From the NCBI RefSeq assembly GCF_000376825.1, contig NZ_AQXW01000004.1:2418001-2482000 (forward strand): DNA of 64,000 bases. The letters are read 5' to 3'. Made by a program: the position numbers and the translations under genes. This DNA is from Demetria terragena DSM 11295 (GTDB lineage Bacteria > Actinomycetota > Actinomycetes > Actinomycetales > Dermatophilaceae). The notes below the pieces were generated by a model that was not told the origin of the DNA, did no database searches, and was given only the letters and a program-made list of their open reading frames with translations. Within the stretch, counting starts at the first letter, position 1. Each line of letters begins with the position of its first letter. Positions 24,926 through 32,928 of this stretch are shown piece after piece.

Positions 24926-25945
24926 ATGACGCTTGATGTTGCCTCGTTGCACGGCGCTGACCTGATTGACCAGGACGGCAGCAAGATCGGTTCGATTGGC
25001 CAGGTTTACTTGGACGACCGCACCAATGAGCCCACTTTTGCAACGGTCAAGACGGGACTGTTCGGGACCAAAGAGACTTTTGTGCCACTGGGCGCAGCGC
25101 GTTCAGGAGCTGACGGAGTTCAGGTTCCCTACACCAAGGACTACGTCAAGGATGCCCCGAGCATTGACGCCGAGGGTCACCTGGAAGAGAACCAGCAGGA
25201 CGAGATCTATCGCTACTACCAGTTGGATGGCTCCGCCACGGGCCAGGGCGCGGGCGGAGCGCCCGGTCACTCCGACGAGGCCGGCCTAGCCGCGGGGGAC
25301 CGCCGTGACGGCGACGCTGACCGGAACGCGACTGTCGGGACCGATGGCACCGCAGATGCCGCTGGTACCCCTGGTGCCGTCGGCACCCCTGGTGACTCCG
25401 CTGCCCTTGGTGCGGACGACCGCGCACGTGAGGGCGCCGTCGGTGACGACGCTGCTGGTCGGGGCCAGACCGCCGGAACCGCTGCGCCTGGTGCGGCCGA
25501 TGACCGCAGCGGCGTTGCTGGCCAGGCCACCCGCGAAGGCGCTGGCGATGATGCCTCCGTGACGCTTCGTGGCGAGGAATTGAAGGTAGGCAAGGAGCGC
25601 GTTCAAACCGGTCAGGCACGCCTGCGCAAGTACGTCGTGACCGAGCACCAGACGATCACTGTTCCGGTGGAGCGGGAAGAGGTCGAGGTGATTCGTGAGC
25701 CGATCGAAGGTCACCACGTCACCGACGGTGAGCTCGGCGAGGAAGAAGTGTCCGTCACCCTCAGCGAGGAGCGGGCCGTGGTGGAGAAGGAGGTCGTCGA
25801 CCGGGAGCGTGTCGGTCTGCGGACCACGACCGTCACTGGCGAGCAGGCCGTCGAGGCCGACGTACGCCACGAGGAGGTTGACGTCGACCAGCAGCCCTCA
25901 GACGCTGAGGGCCGCCGAGACGGCGACACCCCGCGCACGACCTGA
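24926..25945 (+). CDS. PRC-barrel and DUF2382 domain protein
   Basis: 339 residues in three parts: an N-terminal PRC barrel (LIDQDGSKIGSIGQVYLDDRTNEPTFATVKTGLFGTKETFVPL, about 11-55), a low-complexity Gly/Ala/Asp/Thr linker (about 105-215) with collagen-like GTP repeats, and a C-terminal DUF2382 domain of strongly alternating charge (ELKVGKERVQTGQARLRKYVVTEHQTITVPVEREEVEVIREP). Such proteins are common in actinobacteria, often in several copies and linked to stress or envelope functions, but no biochemical role is established to my knowledge. GAAGGGAAC precedes the ATG. A hairpin terminator follows. Confidence 0.9.
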   Translation: MTLDVASLHGADLIDQDGSKIGSIGQVYLDDRTNEPTFATVKTGLFGTKETFVPLGAARSGADGVQVPYTKDYVKDAPSIDAEGHLEENQQDEIYRYYQLDGSATGQGAGGAPGHSDEAGLAAGDRRDGDADRNATVGTDGTADAAGTPGAVGTPGDSAALGADDRAREGAVGDDAAGRGQTAGTAAPGAADDRSGVAGQATREGAGDDASVTLRGEELKVGKERVQTGQARLRKYVVTEHQTITVPVEREEVEVIREPIEGHHVTDGELGEEEVSVTLSEERAVVEKEVVDRERVGLRTTTVTGEQAVEADVRHEEVDVDQQPSDAEGRRDGDTPRTT

Positions 25946-25960
25946 TAAGTAGTTCTGACA

Positions 25961-26002
25961 CCGAGCGGGCTTGTGGAGGGAACCTTCCGCGGGCCCGCTC
26001 GG
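25961..26002 (+). terminator. Hairpin terminator between convergent genes
   Basis: CCGAGCGGGC at 25961-25970 and its inverse at 25993-26002, with a partly self-pairing loop of 22 bases. Serves the PRC gene and possibly the convergent AraC remnant. Confidence 0.6.
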
Positions 26003-26045
26003 CGTTCGGCCACCGACTCGGCTGCTTGCCACCGGCCTAGAACGG

Positions 26046-26771
26046 CTACGCGCGCCGCTCGTGGCGGCGCCAGGAGGTCGGCGACAGGCCAGCGAATCGT
26101 CGCCATTCACGGGTGAGGTGAGCTTGGTCGCTATAGCCGTGTGCGGCGGCCACGGCGGCCAGTGGACGTGCGGCACGCACCTCTTCGACGGTGGATGAAA
26201 ATCGCTTGAGAGACAAGAGCATTCGAGGGGAGTGCCCGAGTTCTTTGTGCAATTCGCCGTGCAGGCGACGCTGCGACCACCCAGTGCCGACTTCGAGGTC
26301 GGTCACGCGGGAGGCCGCGCCGGCCATGACGTTGTCCCAGGCCGTGAGCCCCACCGAATCAGGGCGATGTTGGGAAGTCGTCGGAGCAGCCAAGCGTGGA
26401 GAAGCGCCCGACGATCTTCATCGCCCGCTTCCACCATTTGTTCACGGAGGCGGAGCGCCTCAGTGCCACCCAGACCGTCGAACTCGACGACTTGGCCGGC
26501 GAGTCCGGCCTCGGGGAGCCCGAGGAGGACGCGGGCACCCAGCGGTGAGAGATACAGCATCACTCCGTGTGCAACCCGGCGACGCTCACCCCGAATCGCG
26601 TCGGGCCGCGTTGCCCAACCCACTCACTCGCACACAGTCGGCGAGGTCAATCACGACCACCACAGTCGGTCCCGGCAGGCCAATGTGGTCATACTTCGGT
26701 ACGCCCTCGGCTCGGTAACCGAAGCACTCAGTGACATAAGACGCGAGCGCCTGCGGCAGCGGACGGATCAC
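26046..26771 (-). pseudogene. Frameshifted AraC-family regulator
   Basis: Three consecutive minus-strand segments in two frames together spell one AraC-type regulator. Segment A (26771 to about 26600) gives MIRPLPQALASYVTECFGYR and LPGPTVVVVIDLAD, the DUF6597-type N-terminus. Segment B (about 26620 to 26370), in a shifted frame, gives LYLSPLGARVLLGLPEAGLAGQVVEFDGLGG and AWLLRRLP. Segment C (about 26390 to 26046), back in the first frame, gives the HTH: GWSQRRLHGELHKELGHSPRMLLSLKRF and YSDQAHLTREWRRFAGLSPTSW. About 25 expected residues between A and B are missing. So at least two frameshifts and one deletion: the gene should be inactive unless these are sequence errors. It follows a VOC-family gene by 20 bases, a pairing often seen with intact copies. 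Confidence 0.85.
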
Positions 26772-26791
26772 ATCCTCACGGTACGCCCGGA

Positions 26792-27184
26792 TTAGCCCGC
26801 GTACGTGCCGAACGAGATGCTGTGGCCTTCTGGGGTGCGCAGGCTGAAACCACGCGATTCATAGGACGAGGCGTTCTCGAGCGGACGGGTGATTTCGGCG
26901 CCGATCGCCAGGGCGCGCGCGTGCACCGCCTCGACGTCTCGGAGCACGACATAACACCCGGCCTGCCCTGGGGGCTTGAGGTGGCCATTCGTGTCGGCGG
27001 CAGTGCACACCATGAGCCGACCACCATCGGGCCAGAGCATCTCCGAGTGCATCACCGAGTCTTCCTGGTCGCCGGGGACGCAGACGCCCTCTTCGAACCC
27101 CAGGCCGGCTAGCCACGCTCGTAGCGCCAGGGCATCGGACGAGGTGAGTAGGGGCCAGATGTTGGTGTCAGCGCGTTGACTCAT
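26792..27184 (-). CDS. VOC-family (glyoxalase/bleomycin-resistance fold) protein
   Basis: 130 residues with the two beta-alpha-beta-beta-beta modules of the VOC fold: NIWPLLTSSDALALRAWLAGLGFEE and, in the second half, AGCYVVLRDVEAVHARALAIGAEITRPLENASSYESRGFSLRTPEGHSISFG. Start at the ATG at 27184 (MSQRADTN); a frame six residues longer starts at 27202. Substrate unknown. It is upstream of the broken AraC gene on the same strand and presumably was its partner or target. Confidence 0.8.
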   Translation of the reverse strand: MSQRADTNIWPLLTSSDALALRAWLAGLGFEEGVCVPGDQEDSVMHSEMLWPDGGRLMVCTAADTNGHLKPPGQAGCYVVLRDVEAVHARALAIGAEITRPLENASSYESRGFSLRTPEGHSISFGTYAG

Positions 27185-27227
27185 GGGTTCAGCCTGAACC
27201 ATCGATCGGATGGCCGTCTTGAACGAA

Positions 27228-27983
27228 TCAGCGCCAGGGCCTAACCAGGTCGGTGAGCCGGGGAGCCAGTTGCTTCATCAGGAGCGGTCCAAAGGTCACC
27301 CGGCGCACACCCATCGCGCCGAGGTCCTGGAGGGAGCCGGCCGCGGAACCGTCGACCGGGTCGGCAATGACGTTGACCGGCAGCGTGACCTCGGCCAGCA
27401 GCGATTGCAGGCTGTTCGCATCGGGGATGCCGACCGGGTAGAGACACCGGGCGCCCGCGTCTTGGCACGCCCGCATCCGCTCGATTCCCTCAGCGAGTGG
27501 GTCAGCCACGTCGTGCTTGAGGAAGACGTCGGTGCGGGCATTGACGACCACGTCGACCCCGGCTTTGTCAGCCGCCGCGCGCAGCCCGCCAATATAGTCG
27601 GCGTGTTCCGCCACCGAGCGCAGTCGTCCGCCCTCAGAGTGGACCGTGTCCTCGACATTAAGCCCGACGCCGCCAGCCTCCAGCAGCCGATCAATGAGCT
27701 CGGAAGGTGTTGCGCCATAACCGCTTTCGAGATCGGCGGTCACTGGCACATCCACCGCACCGCAGATCCGGCGGACGCCATCCATCGCGTCGTCCAGCGT
27801 CATCGCTTCGCCGTCGCCCTGGCCACGGGAGTCCGCAAGCGGGTGGCTACCGATGGAGAGAGCGGGAAAGCCGGCGGCGGCGACAACGGTGGCTGACCAG
27901 GCGTCCCAGACATTGGGGAGGACCACCGGCGCGTCGCGGTGGTGCAGGTCGAGGAGGGTGGTGGCCTTGGCTGAGAGGGTCAT
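27228..27983 (-). CDS. Isocitrate lyase / phosphoenolpyruvate mutase-family protein
   Basis: 251 residues, a TIM-barrel enzyme of the PEP mutase/ICL superfamily. Seen: VLPNVWDAWSATVVAAAGFPALSIGS at the first strand (D in WDA is metal-linked), VTADLESGYG (the DxE-type metal site), LNVEDT, VVNARTDVFL. It lacks the KKCG catalytic loop of isocitrate lyase, so a carboxy-phosphoenolpyruvate mutase, oxaloacetate-decarboxylase-like or other C-C lyase role is more likely. Adjacent to a GNAT gene with a four-base gap in the same orientation. Confidence 0.85.
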   Translation of the reverse strand: MTLSAKATTLLDLHHRDAPVVLPNVWDAWSATVVAAAGFPALSIGSHPLADSRGQGDGEAMTLDDAMDGVRRICGAVDVPVTADLESGYGATPSELIDRLLEAGGVGLNVEDTVHSEGGRLRSVAEHADYIGGLRAAADKAGVDVVVNARTDVFLKHDVADPLAEGIERMRACQDAGARCLYPVGIPDANSLQSLLAEVTLPVNVIADPVDGSAAGSLQDLGAMGVRRVTFGPLLMKQLAPRLTDLVRPWR

Positions 27984-27986
27984 GGG

Positions 27987-28421
27987 TCAAGTGTGACCCA
28001 AACGTAGGCTCATGCCCTCGGTTGGTGTGGAGCGTACGAAGCCGTGGCGCAGGTATAAGCCTTGACCAGGGGGATCGGCCATCAGGCTGATGTAGGCCCC
28101 GCTCGGTGCCTTGGCGCGTAGTTCGCCCATCAGCGCCGTCAGGATCGCATCGCCTAGGCCCCGGCGCTGGTGCGCGGGGTCGACCGCCATGTCGGTCACA
28201 TGAAACGCGGTGCCGCCATCACCGAGGACTCGGCCCATCGCCACCGTCGTGGTGGACTCGGTGTGCAGCACGTGGACGGCATACCAGGCTCCGTTGATGC
28301 CGAGCTCGGCTTGCTCCCTGCTGGGTGGAGTGAGCCCAGCATCACGACGCAATCGGATGAAGTCGTCGACGGTCGGCGGCCCAGCATGCAGCGTGTAGCC
28401 GGGAGGCAGATCCGCGCCCAC
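27987..28421 (-). CDS. GNAT-family N-acetyltransferase
   Basis: 144 residues with the acetyl-CoA-binding core: VTDMAVDPAHQRRGLGDAILTALMGEL (motif A, Q/RxxGxG/A as QRRGLG) and the C-terminal YLRHGFVRS strand. Substrate unknown. Its start overlaps the chorismate-mutase stop by one base, and it is the middle of a minus-strand run helD, chorismate mutase, GNAT, PEP-mutase-like. Confidence 0.85.
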   Translation of the reverse strand: MGADLPPGYTLHAGPPTVDDFIRLRRDAGLTPPSREQAELGINGAWYAVHVLHTESTTTVAMGRVLGDGGTAFHVTDMAVDPAHQRRGLGDAILTALMGELRAKAPSGAYISLMADPPGQGLYLRHGFVRSTPTEGMSLRLGHT

Positions 28422-28753
28422 TAGGCCTCGTCGCGGATCTGCTCGTGGTGGTGGATCACTTCGTCAATCACGAAGCGCAGGAACTTCTCGCTGAACTCCG
28501 GGTCGAGCTGAGATGCCGTCGCCAACTGCCGCAGCCGCTCGATCTGCCGGTCCTCCCGCGCCGGATCGGCGGGCGGGAGGTCGTGCTCGGCCTTGTAGCG
28601 TCCAACGGCTTGGGTGACCTTGAAGCGCTCGGCCAACAGGTGAATCAACGCCGCGTCGATGTTGTCGATCGACTGCCGGAACGCGAGGAGTTGAGCGTCG
28701 ACTTCGCCTGAGGTCGGCTCGGGACTGGCGTGGGCGTTGGATGGTTCACTCAT
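28421..28753 (-). CDS. Chorismate mutase (AroQ type)
   Basis: 110 residues. AroQ-fold helices: FRQSIDNIDAALIHLLAERFKVTQAVGRYKAEHDLPPADPAREDRQIERLRQLA and the C-terminal helix KFLRFVIDEVIHHHEQIRD. Arg and Lys positions expected for chorismate binding are present (R in AERFKVTQAVGRYKAEH). Converts chorismate to prephenate for Phe/Tyr synthesis. The ATG at 28753 overlaps the helD stop (ATGAGTGA), the preferred start over a frame from 28768. No signal peptide, so cytoplasmic. Confidence 0.92.
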   Translation of the reverse strand: MSEPSNAHASPEPTSGEVDAQLLAFRQSIDNIDAALIHLLAERFKVTQAVGRYKAEHDLPPADPAREDRQIERLRQLATASQLDPEFSEKFLRFVIDEVIHHHEQIRDEA

Positions 28754-30992
28754 GGTGGGCAACCTCAATCACAGACATGCGGTGTGCGGCTCGGGTGAGC
28801 GCGACGTACAGAACGCGGATGCCACCGGGCGATTCACGGGTGATCTCAGCGGGGTCGACAATCACGGTCGCGTCATATTCAAGACCCTTGGTCGACATGG
28901 GATCAATGACGAGAAGCCGCCCGGGGGCGAGTTCAGTCAGAGACTCAAGGGCCGCCCGCCACTTCTCGGGTGCGACCACGGCCAGCGCGCCGTTGACCTC
29001 GTCGAGCAGCGCCTTGCTGGTTGTCCTGGCTGCCTGCACCACGTCCGCCGCGGGCGTCTCGATAACCTCTGGCTCGTGGCCGGTTTCGCGGACCGCTGCG
29101 GGGATATCGGCGTCGGGCACCTCGCGTCGGACCACCTCTGCGGCGTAGTCGAAGATCTCGCGGGCATTCCGATAGTTGGTGTCCATGTGGAAGTGCTGGC
29201 GTTTCTTGCTTCCGAACGCCTCCTCTCGGGCGGCGTTGGCCTCCTCGGGATCCGGCCAGGATGCCTGGGCGGCGTCGCCGACCACGGTCCAGGAGCCGTA
29301 GCGCCCACGTCGGCCGATCATCCGCCATTGCATCGGGGAGAGGTCTTGAGCTTCGTCGACCAGGACGTGCGCGTATTCGGATCGTCGGTCGATCCGCCCG
29401 GCAAGGAGACGCGCTCGAGCGTCCGCGGGATTGCGCTCGTAGGACGGGCTGACCGCGCTGCTGCGCTCGCGCGCGACCTGAACGTCGGTCACGCCATACT
29501 CCGCAAGGCTGTCGAGCTCTTCGACCTGGTAGAACGAGGCTTCCCGGACCTGCTCCGGCACCAGCCCCAGCCGCGCGGACAAGTCATCGATCAGCGCGGC
29601 ATCTGCGGCACTCCAGGTGCCCGTACGCAGCGCCTCGGCCATGGAGTCGCGCAGGACGTCGGCCTGTTCAGGGGTCAGCACGCCCGCGGTGTAGGCGGCG
29701 CATCGATCGGCATCCGCACACCACAACAGCACCTCGCGCGGGTCTAGCGGCCGCCACCACGCGCGCACGAAGGAGTCGACCTCCAGGTGATCGTGGAAGC
29801 GATCCAGGAAGTCCGATTTTTCCATCGTGCCGATGTGCGGTCGGACCTGCTTCCACGCCGCCTCGGCGAGCAGGTCTGCTGCCTTGGCCGCGGCGCGGTT
29901 GTGTTGCTGGTGCCGAAGGACTTGGCGGCGGATCGTGCCCAAGGTGTCGCCCGTGAGGTGCACCGGATGGCCAGCCACCATGGTGCGCAGAACGGTCGGC
30001 GCCTCCGGCGGCACGTCGCGCGCCGCAGCTGCCAGGACCCGGCGAATCTTCACGCTGCCCTTGATCCGCGCCGCGGGCGGTGGGTCGAGCCGCATCGCCG
30101 TGATGCCTTCCACCACGTCGCCCAGCGAGCGCAGGGTCACGCTGTCTTCGCCGAGGCTGGGCAGCACCCGTTCGATGTAGGCGGTATAGGCCGCCGACGG
30201 GCCGACCACCAGGATGCCGCCAGATTCATAGCGCCGGCGGTCGCTGTAGAGCAGGTACGCCGCGCGGTGCAGTGCCACCACCGTCTTGCCGGTTCCTGGT
30301 CCACCGGTGATCTCGGTGACGCCACGCGAATCGGCGCGGATGGCCTCGTCCTGATGGCGCTGAATCGTGGCAACGATGTCGCGCATCTGACCCCCGCGAC
30401 TGCGCGTCAACGCCGCCATGAGGGCGCCGTCGCCGACCACCACCATGCCGTCGGGAGGTTCAGCGACCATGAGGTCGTCTTCGACCCCAAGGACGGTGGT
30501 GTCGCGCGAGCGCAGCACGCGGCGGCGTACGACATCCATCGGCTCGACCGGAGTGGCCTGATAAAAAGCAGACGCAGCAGGGGCGCGCCAATCGATGACG
30601 AGCGGTTCGTAGTCGTCGTCCCGCACTCCGAGCCGTCCGACATAGCGCACTTCGTGCTGGTCTTTGGGTCCATGGCCGCCGGACCCGGAATGATCGAGAT
30701 CGAGGCGCCCGAAGACGAGGCCTTCGTATTGCTGGTCCAGGGTGGCGCGGCGGCGTCCCGCGCTGTACAACAAGGCATCCCGCATAAACAGCCCGGCTGC
30801 TGCTTCATCCTGCTGGATATCGCCGGTCCGTTCGTGGCGACCGTGCTGCTGGCCCTCGGCTTCGACGGCGTGAGTGCGCGCGCTTGCCTTGGCTAATTCG
30901 GCATGTACGAGGTCGACATGCGCCTGCTCCTGAGCGACCTCGGCCGCGACATCCGGTGGGGGAGATGCGGCAGCGGTGGGTGAACCAGTCAC
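28746..30992 (-). CDS. helD: HelD-like UvrD-family helicase (RNA polymerase recycling)
   Basis: 748 residues. Superfamily 1 motor: Walker A GGPGTGKT at 230-237, a QxxR-like RHQDE just before it, Walker B VLVDEAQDLSPMQW near 565, motif III VVGDAAQASW, and motif VI YVALTRAAHRM at the end. The N-terminal 130 residues form the coiled arm that HelD proteins push into the RNA polymerase secondary channel. HelD releases stalled RNA polymerase from DNA; actinobacterial class II homologues have been linked to rifamycin tolerance. GTG start at 30992 with GGGAGAAAA upstream. TAGACT on the minus strand near 31036-31041 may be its -10 box. Confidence 0.92.
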   Translation of the reverse strand: MTGSPTAAASPPPDVAAEVAQEQAHVDLVHAELAKASARTHAVEAEGQQHGRHERTGDIQQDEAAAGLFMRDALLYSAGRRRATLDQQYEGLVFGRLDLDHSGSGGHGPKDQHEVRYVGRLGVRDDDYEPLVIDWRAPAASAFYQATPVEPMDVVRRRVLRSRDTTVLGVEDDLMVAEPPDGMVVVGDGALMAALTRSRGGQMRDIVATIQRHQDEAIRADSRGVTEITGGPGTGKTVVALHRAAYLLYSDRRRYESGGILVVGPSAAYTAYIERVLPSLGEDSVTLRSLGDVVEGITAMRLDPPPAARIKGSVKIRRVLAAAARDVPPEAPTVLRTMVAGHPVHLTGDTLGTIRRQVLRHQQHNRAAAKAADLLAEAAWKQVRPHIGTMEKSDFLDRFHDHLEVDSFVRAWWRPLDPREVLLWCADADRCAAYTAGVLTPEQADVLRDSMAEALRTGTWSAADAALIDDLSARLGLVPEQVREASFYQVEELDSLAEYGVTDVQVARERSSAVSPSYERNPADARARLLAGRIDRRSEYAHVLVDEAQDLSPMQWRMIGRRGRYGSWTVVGDAAQASWPDPEEANAAREEAFGSKKRQHFHMDTNYRNAREIFDYAAEVVRREVPDADIPAAVRETGHEPEVIETPAADVVQAARTTSKALLDEVNGALAVVAPEKWRAALESLTELAPGRLLVIDPMSTKGLEYDATVIVDPAEITRESPGGIRVLYVALTRAAHRMSVIEVAHHE

Positions 30993-31044
30993 GTGAGTGT
31001 TTTCTCCCGAGATTCGGTGAGACAGAGGAGCAAAAGTCTACCGA

Positions 31045-31079
31045 GCCCGGCGGCGTCGCGTTGCCGTGTTCCGCCGGGC
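31045..31079 (-). terminator. Hairpin terminator of the regulator gene, upstream of helD
   Basis: GCCCGGCGG and CCGCCGGGC form a 9-bp stem 20 bases downstream of the 31099 stop; in the minus direction it is followed by TCGGTAGACTTTTGC, which supplies a short T-run. Confidence 0.6.
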
Positions 31080-31098
31080 GCTCCGTGTGATGTTGCGC

Positions 31099-32148
31099 TC
31101 AGATCCAACCGCGCCGACCGGCGAGCACGCCGGCTTGGAATCGGGTGGTGGCATGAAGCCGTTCTAGAAGTCTGCGTACGCGTCGTTCGACGGTGCGTTG
31201 CGAGATGCCGACCTGCCGGGCAATGGCTGCATCGGTGGCGCCGCTGACCAGCAGGGTGAGGATCTTCTCGTCGCGGGTATCGAGCACGCCCGAGTCGCCT
31301 TGGCTGGTCGATCGGGAGCCAGCCCACGTCCAACCGTGGACCCAGGCCGACTCGATGACGGTACGGATCGCGGCGCTGACGTCGGGGTGAGTTATCCGAA
31401 CGCCGACCGCTTTAGTTCGCTCATTTTGGAGGTCCATCACCGTGATGCCGGTGTCAGAGGTTGTCGCGGTGAACGGGATGTTGTTGCTGAATCGAAGTTC
31501 GTCGACACGAGCCCGATGCATGATGGCCGGCGGTAGCGCGCCATCTTCAAGCAGACTGGTGTCGAACGTCACGCGCAGGTTCAACGGATCTCCGACGCTA
31601 TTCCGCACAGGCTCGGGGGACGGGTCGGAGCCTTGCATCATCCAGCGCACCCTGGGCGAATCGGTGCGCATCGACACCACAGCCTTGCGGGCGCTGGCAA
31701 ACATCTCTGCCATGGCGACGTTGACCTCTTCCAGGCTGTCGAGCAACTCGACACCCACATCGCGGTCGCCGTTGTGCTCTGAGGCGCGCGCCTCATAGAA
31801 CGACCGGGCCAAGCCCGGTGTTGCAGCGCGGATGGTTGCGGCCTGCTCCTCCAGTCGGGTCGCCTGATCCGACAGTGCCTGGTCCGGCGGGTGGGTAAGC
31901 CAAGTGTCCTCATCGAGGCGCGCTACCAATCCCCGTGCGGTGAGCACCTCTAGCGCATTCCGAATCTTCTCCTCGGACGCGGCGATGGTGTCCAAATCCT
32001 CGATTGTGAAGCGGGTGAACCGGGCGCACTGCAGATAGACAGAAGTGACCAGATGCTGCCGAAACAGCGCCTGCATCGCGCGCTCGGAGTACTCAGGAGT
32101 GAAGGCGCCATCCTGGTCCGCGGCGCCGGCTGACTCTGTCGATGGCAT
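31099..32148 (-). CDS. LuxR-HTH regulator with N-terminal winged-helix domain
   Basis: 349 residues, same layout as the protein at 9682-10638. N-terminal part includes a helix-turn-helix-like region (TIEDLDTIAASEEKIRNALEVLTARGLVARLDEDTWLTHP), a coiled segment (EEQAATIRAATPGLARSFYEARASEH), a central domain with NIPFTATTSDTGITVMDLQNE, and a C-terminal LuxR-type HTH (ILTLLVSGATDAAIARQVGISQRTVERRVRRLLERLHATTRFQAG). No phospho-receiver domain. Targets unknown. Confidence 0.8.
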   Translation of the reverse strand: MPSTESAGAADQDGAFTPEYSERAMQALFRQHLVTSVYLQCARFTRFTIEDLDTIAASEEKIRNALEVLTARGLVARLDEDTWLTHPPDQALSDQATRLEEQAATIRAATPGLARSFYEARASEHNGDRDVGVELLDSLEEVNVAMAEMFASARKAVVSMRTDSPRVRWMMQGSDPSPEPVRNSVGDPLNLRVTFDTSLLEDGALPPAIMHRARVDELRFSNNIPFTATTSDTGITVMDLQNERTKAVGVRITHPDVSAAIRTVIESAWVHGWTWAGSRSTSQGDSGVLDTRDEKILTLLVSGATDAAIARQVGISQRTVERRVRRLLERLHATTRFQAGVLAGRRGWI

Positions 32149-32328
32149 GACGATCCCTCCCGCGTGGCCTCCGCGAAAAATGGCGGACTTCCGACGTTGA
32201 CTCTATTCCGACATATTGAAGTCGCCAAGAGCACGCAATGTATTGCAGTATTGAACTTGTCAGCCCTTGCGGGTTGGCCGAGCACCTCGAAGAGTCGTCG
32301 ACCCCCCTTGATTGACCTCGGTGTTCGA

Positions 32329-32378
32329 GAGCGGGTCCTCCGGGTGACCCTCCCCCCTGACTCCCGGAGGCCCCGCTC
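32329..32378 (-). terminator. Long-stem hairpin after the LRV gene
   Basis: A 16-bp stem with one mismatch (GAGCGGG at 32329 to CCCGCTC ending 32378), starting three bases beyond the TAA at 32381-32383 of the minus-strand gene. No T-run follows. Confidence 0.6.
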
Positions 32379-32380
32379 AC

Positions 32381-32824
32381 TTATGTCCGCGGCCAGTCGC
32401 GGGCCCAACTCACGACCTGGCGCACCGTCGGATCCGAATCCTCTGCCAGCCTTGAGAGCAGGTCGACGCTGACATTGGGGTTGCTGGCCACCCAGGCTCG
32501 CACCTGGGGGATCGGGTCGTTGGCCAGCTCAGCCAACACCTCGCCAGGAGCGCCGGGTGTGCGAGCGACGCAACCACGGACGCCAATCTGGGCATCCTGG
32601 GCTAACTCGGCTAAGACGTCCGGTGGGCAGTGCGCATTGAGCGCGGCACTCTCGCGAATGCGCGGGTCGTCGCTGCGCGCCAGCGCGCGGATGCGACGCA
32701 ACTTGCCCTCAGTCACCGGCGGCGGCGGGTGCAGCGCCTGAGACTCCTCCGGGGTGATCCGCTCGCCCGCCGAACTGCGGAGCGCGGCGCGCTGGTTGTC
32801 ACTGAGGAAGCTGACGCACGACAT
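32381..32824 (-). CDS. Variant leucine-rich-repeat (LRV) protein
   Basis: 147 residues built of repeated helical units: ARSDDPRIRESAALNAHCPPDVLAELAQD, AQIGVRGCVARTPGAPGEVLAELAND, PIPQVRAWVASNPNVSVDLLSRLAED, SDPTVRQVVSWA. This about 24-residue period is that of the LRV/HEAT-like family, thought to make a right-handed solenoid for protein contacts. N-terminal MSCVSFLSDNQRAALRSSAGERI is non-repeat. Single-gene unit ahead of purD on the opposite strand, with a terminator directly after the stop. Function unknown. Confidence 0.8.
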   Translation of the reverse strand: MSCVSFLSDNQRAALRSSAGERITPEESQALHPPPPVTEGKLRRIRALARSDDPRIRESAALNAHCPPDVLAELAQDAQIGVRGCVARTPGAPGEVLAELANDPIPQVRAWVASNPNVSVDLLSRLAEDSDPTVRQVVSWARDWPRT

Positions 32825-32928
32825 CGGACTCTCCTAGGGCTACTTGCGGGACCACCAACGTACGAGCCGGCACCGACAGCCCGTGAACGGGGCTCGGCCC
32901 TGGGGGAGCGCCGCACTACGCTGAGCGG

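Noticed and set aside
24529-24952. Short minus-strand frames in the 390-base intergenic region
   Set aside because: No family resemblance, no ribosome-binding site, and the region is expected to contain promoters.
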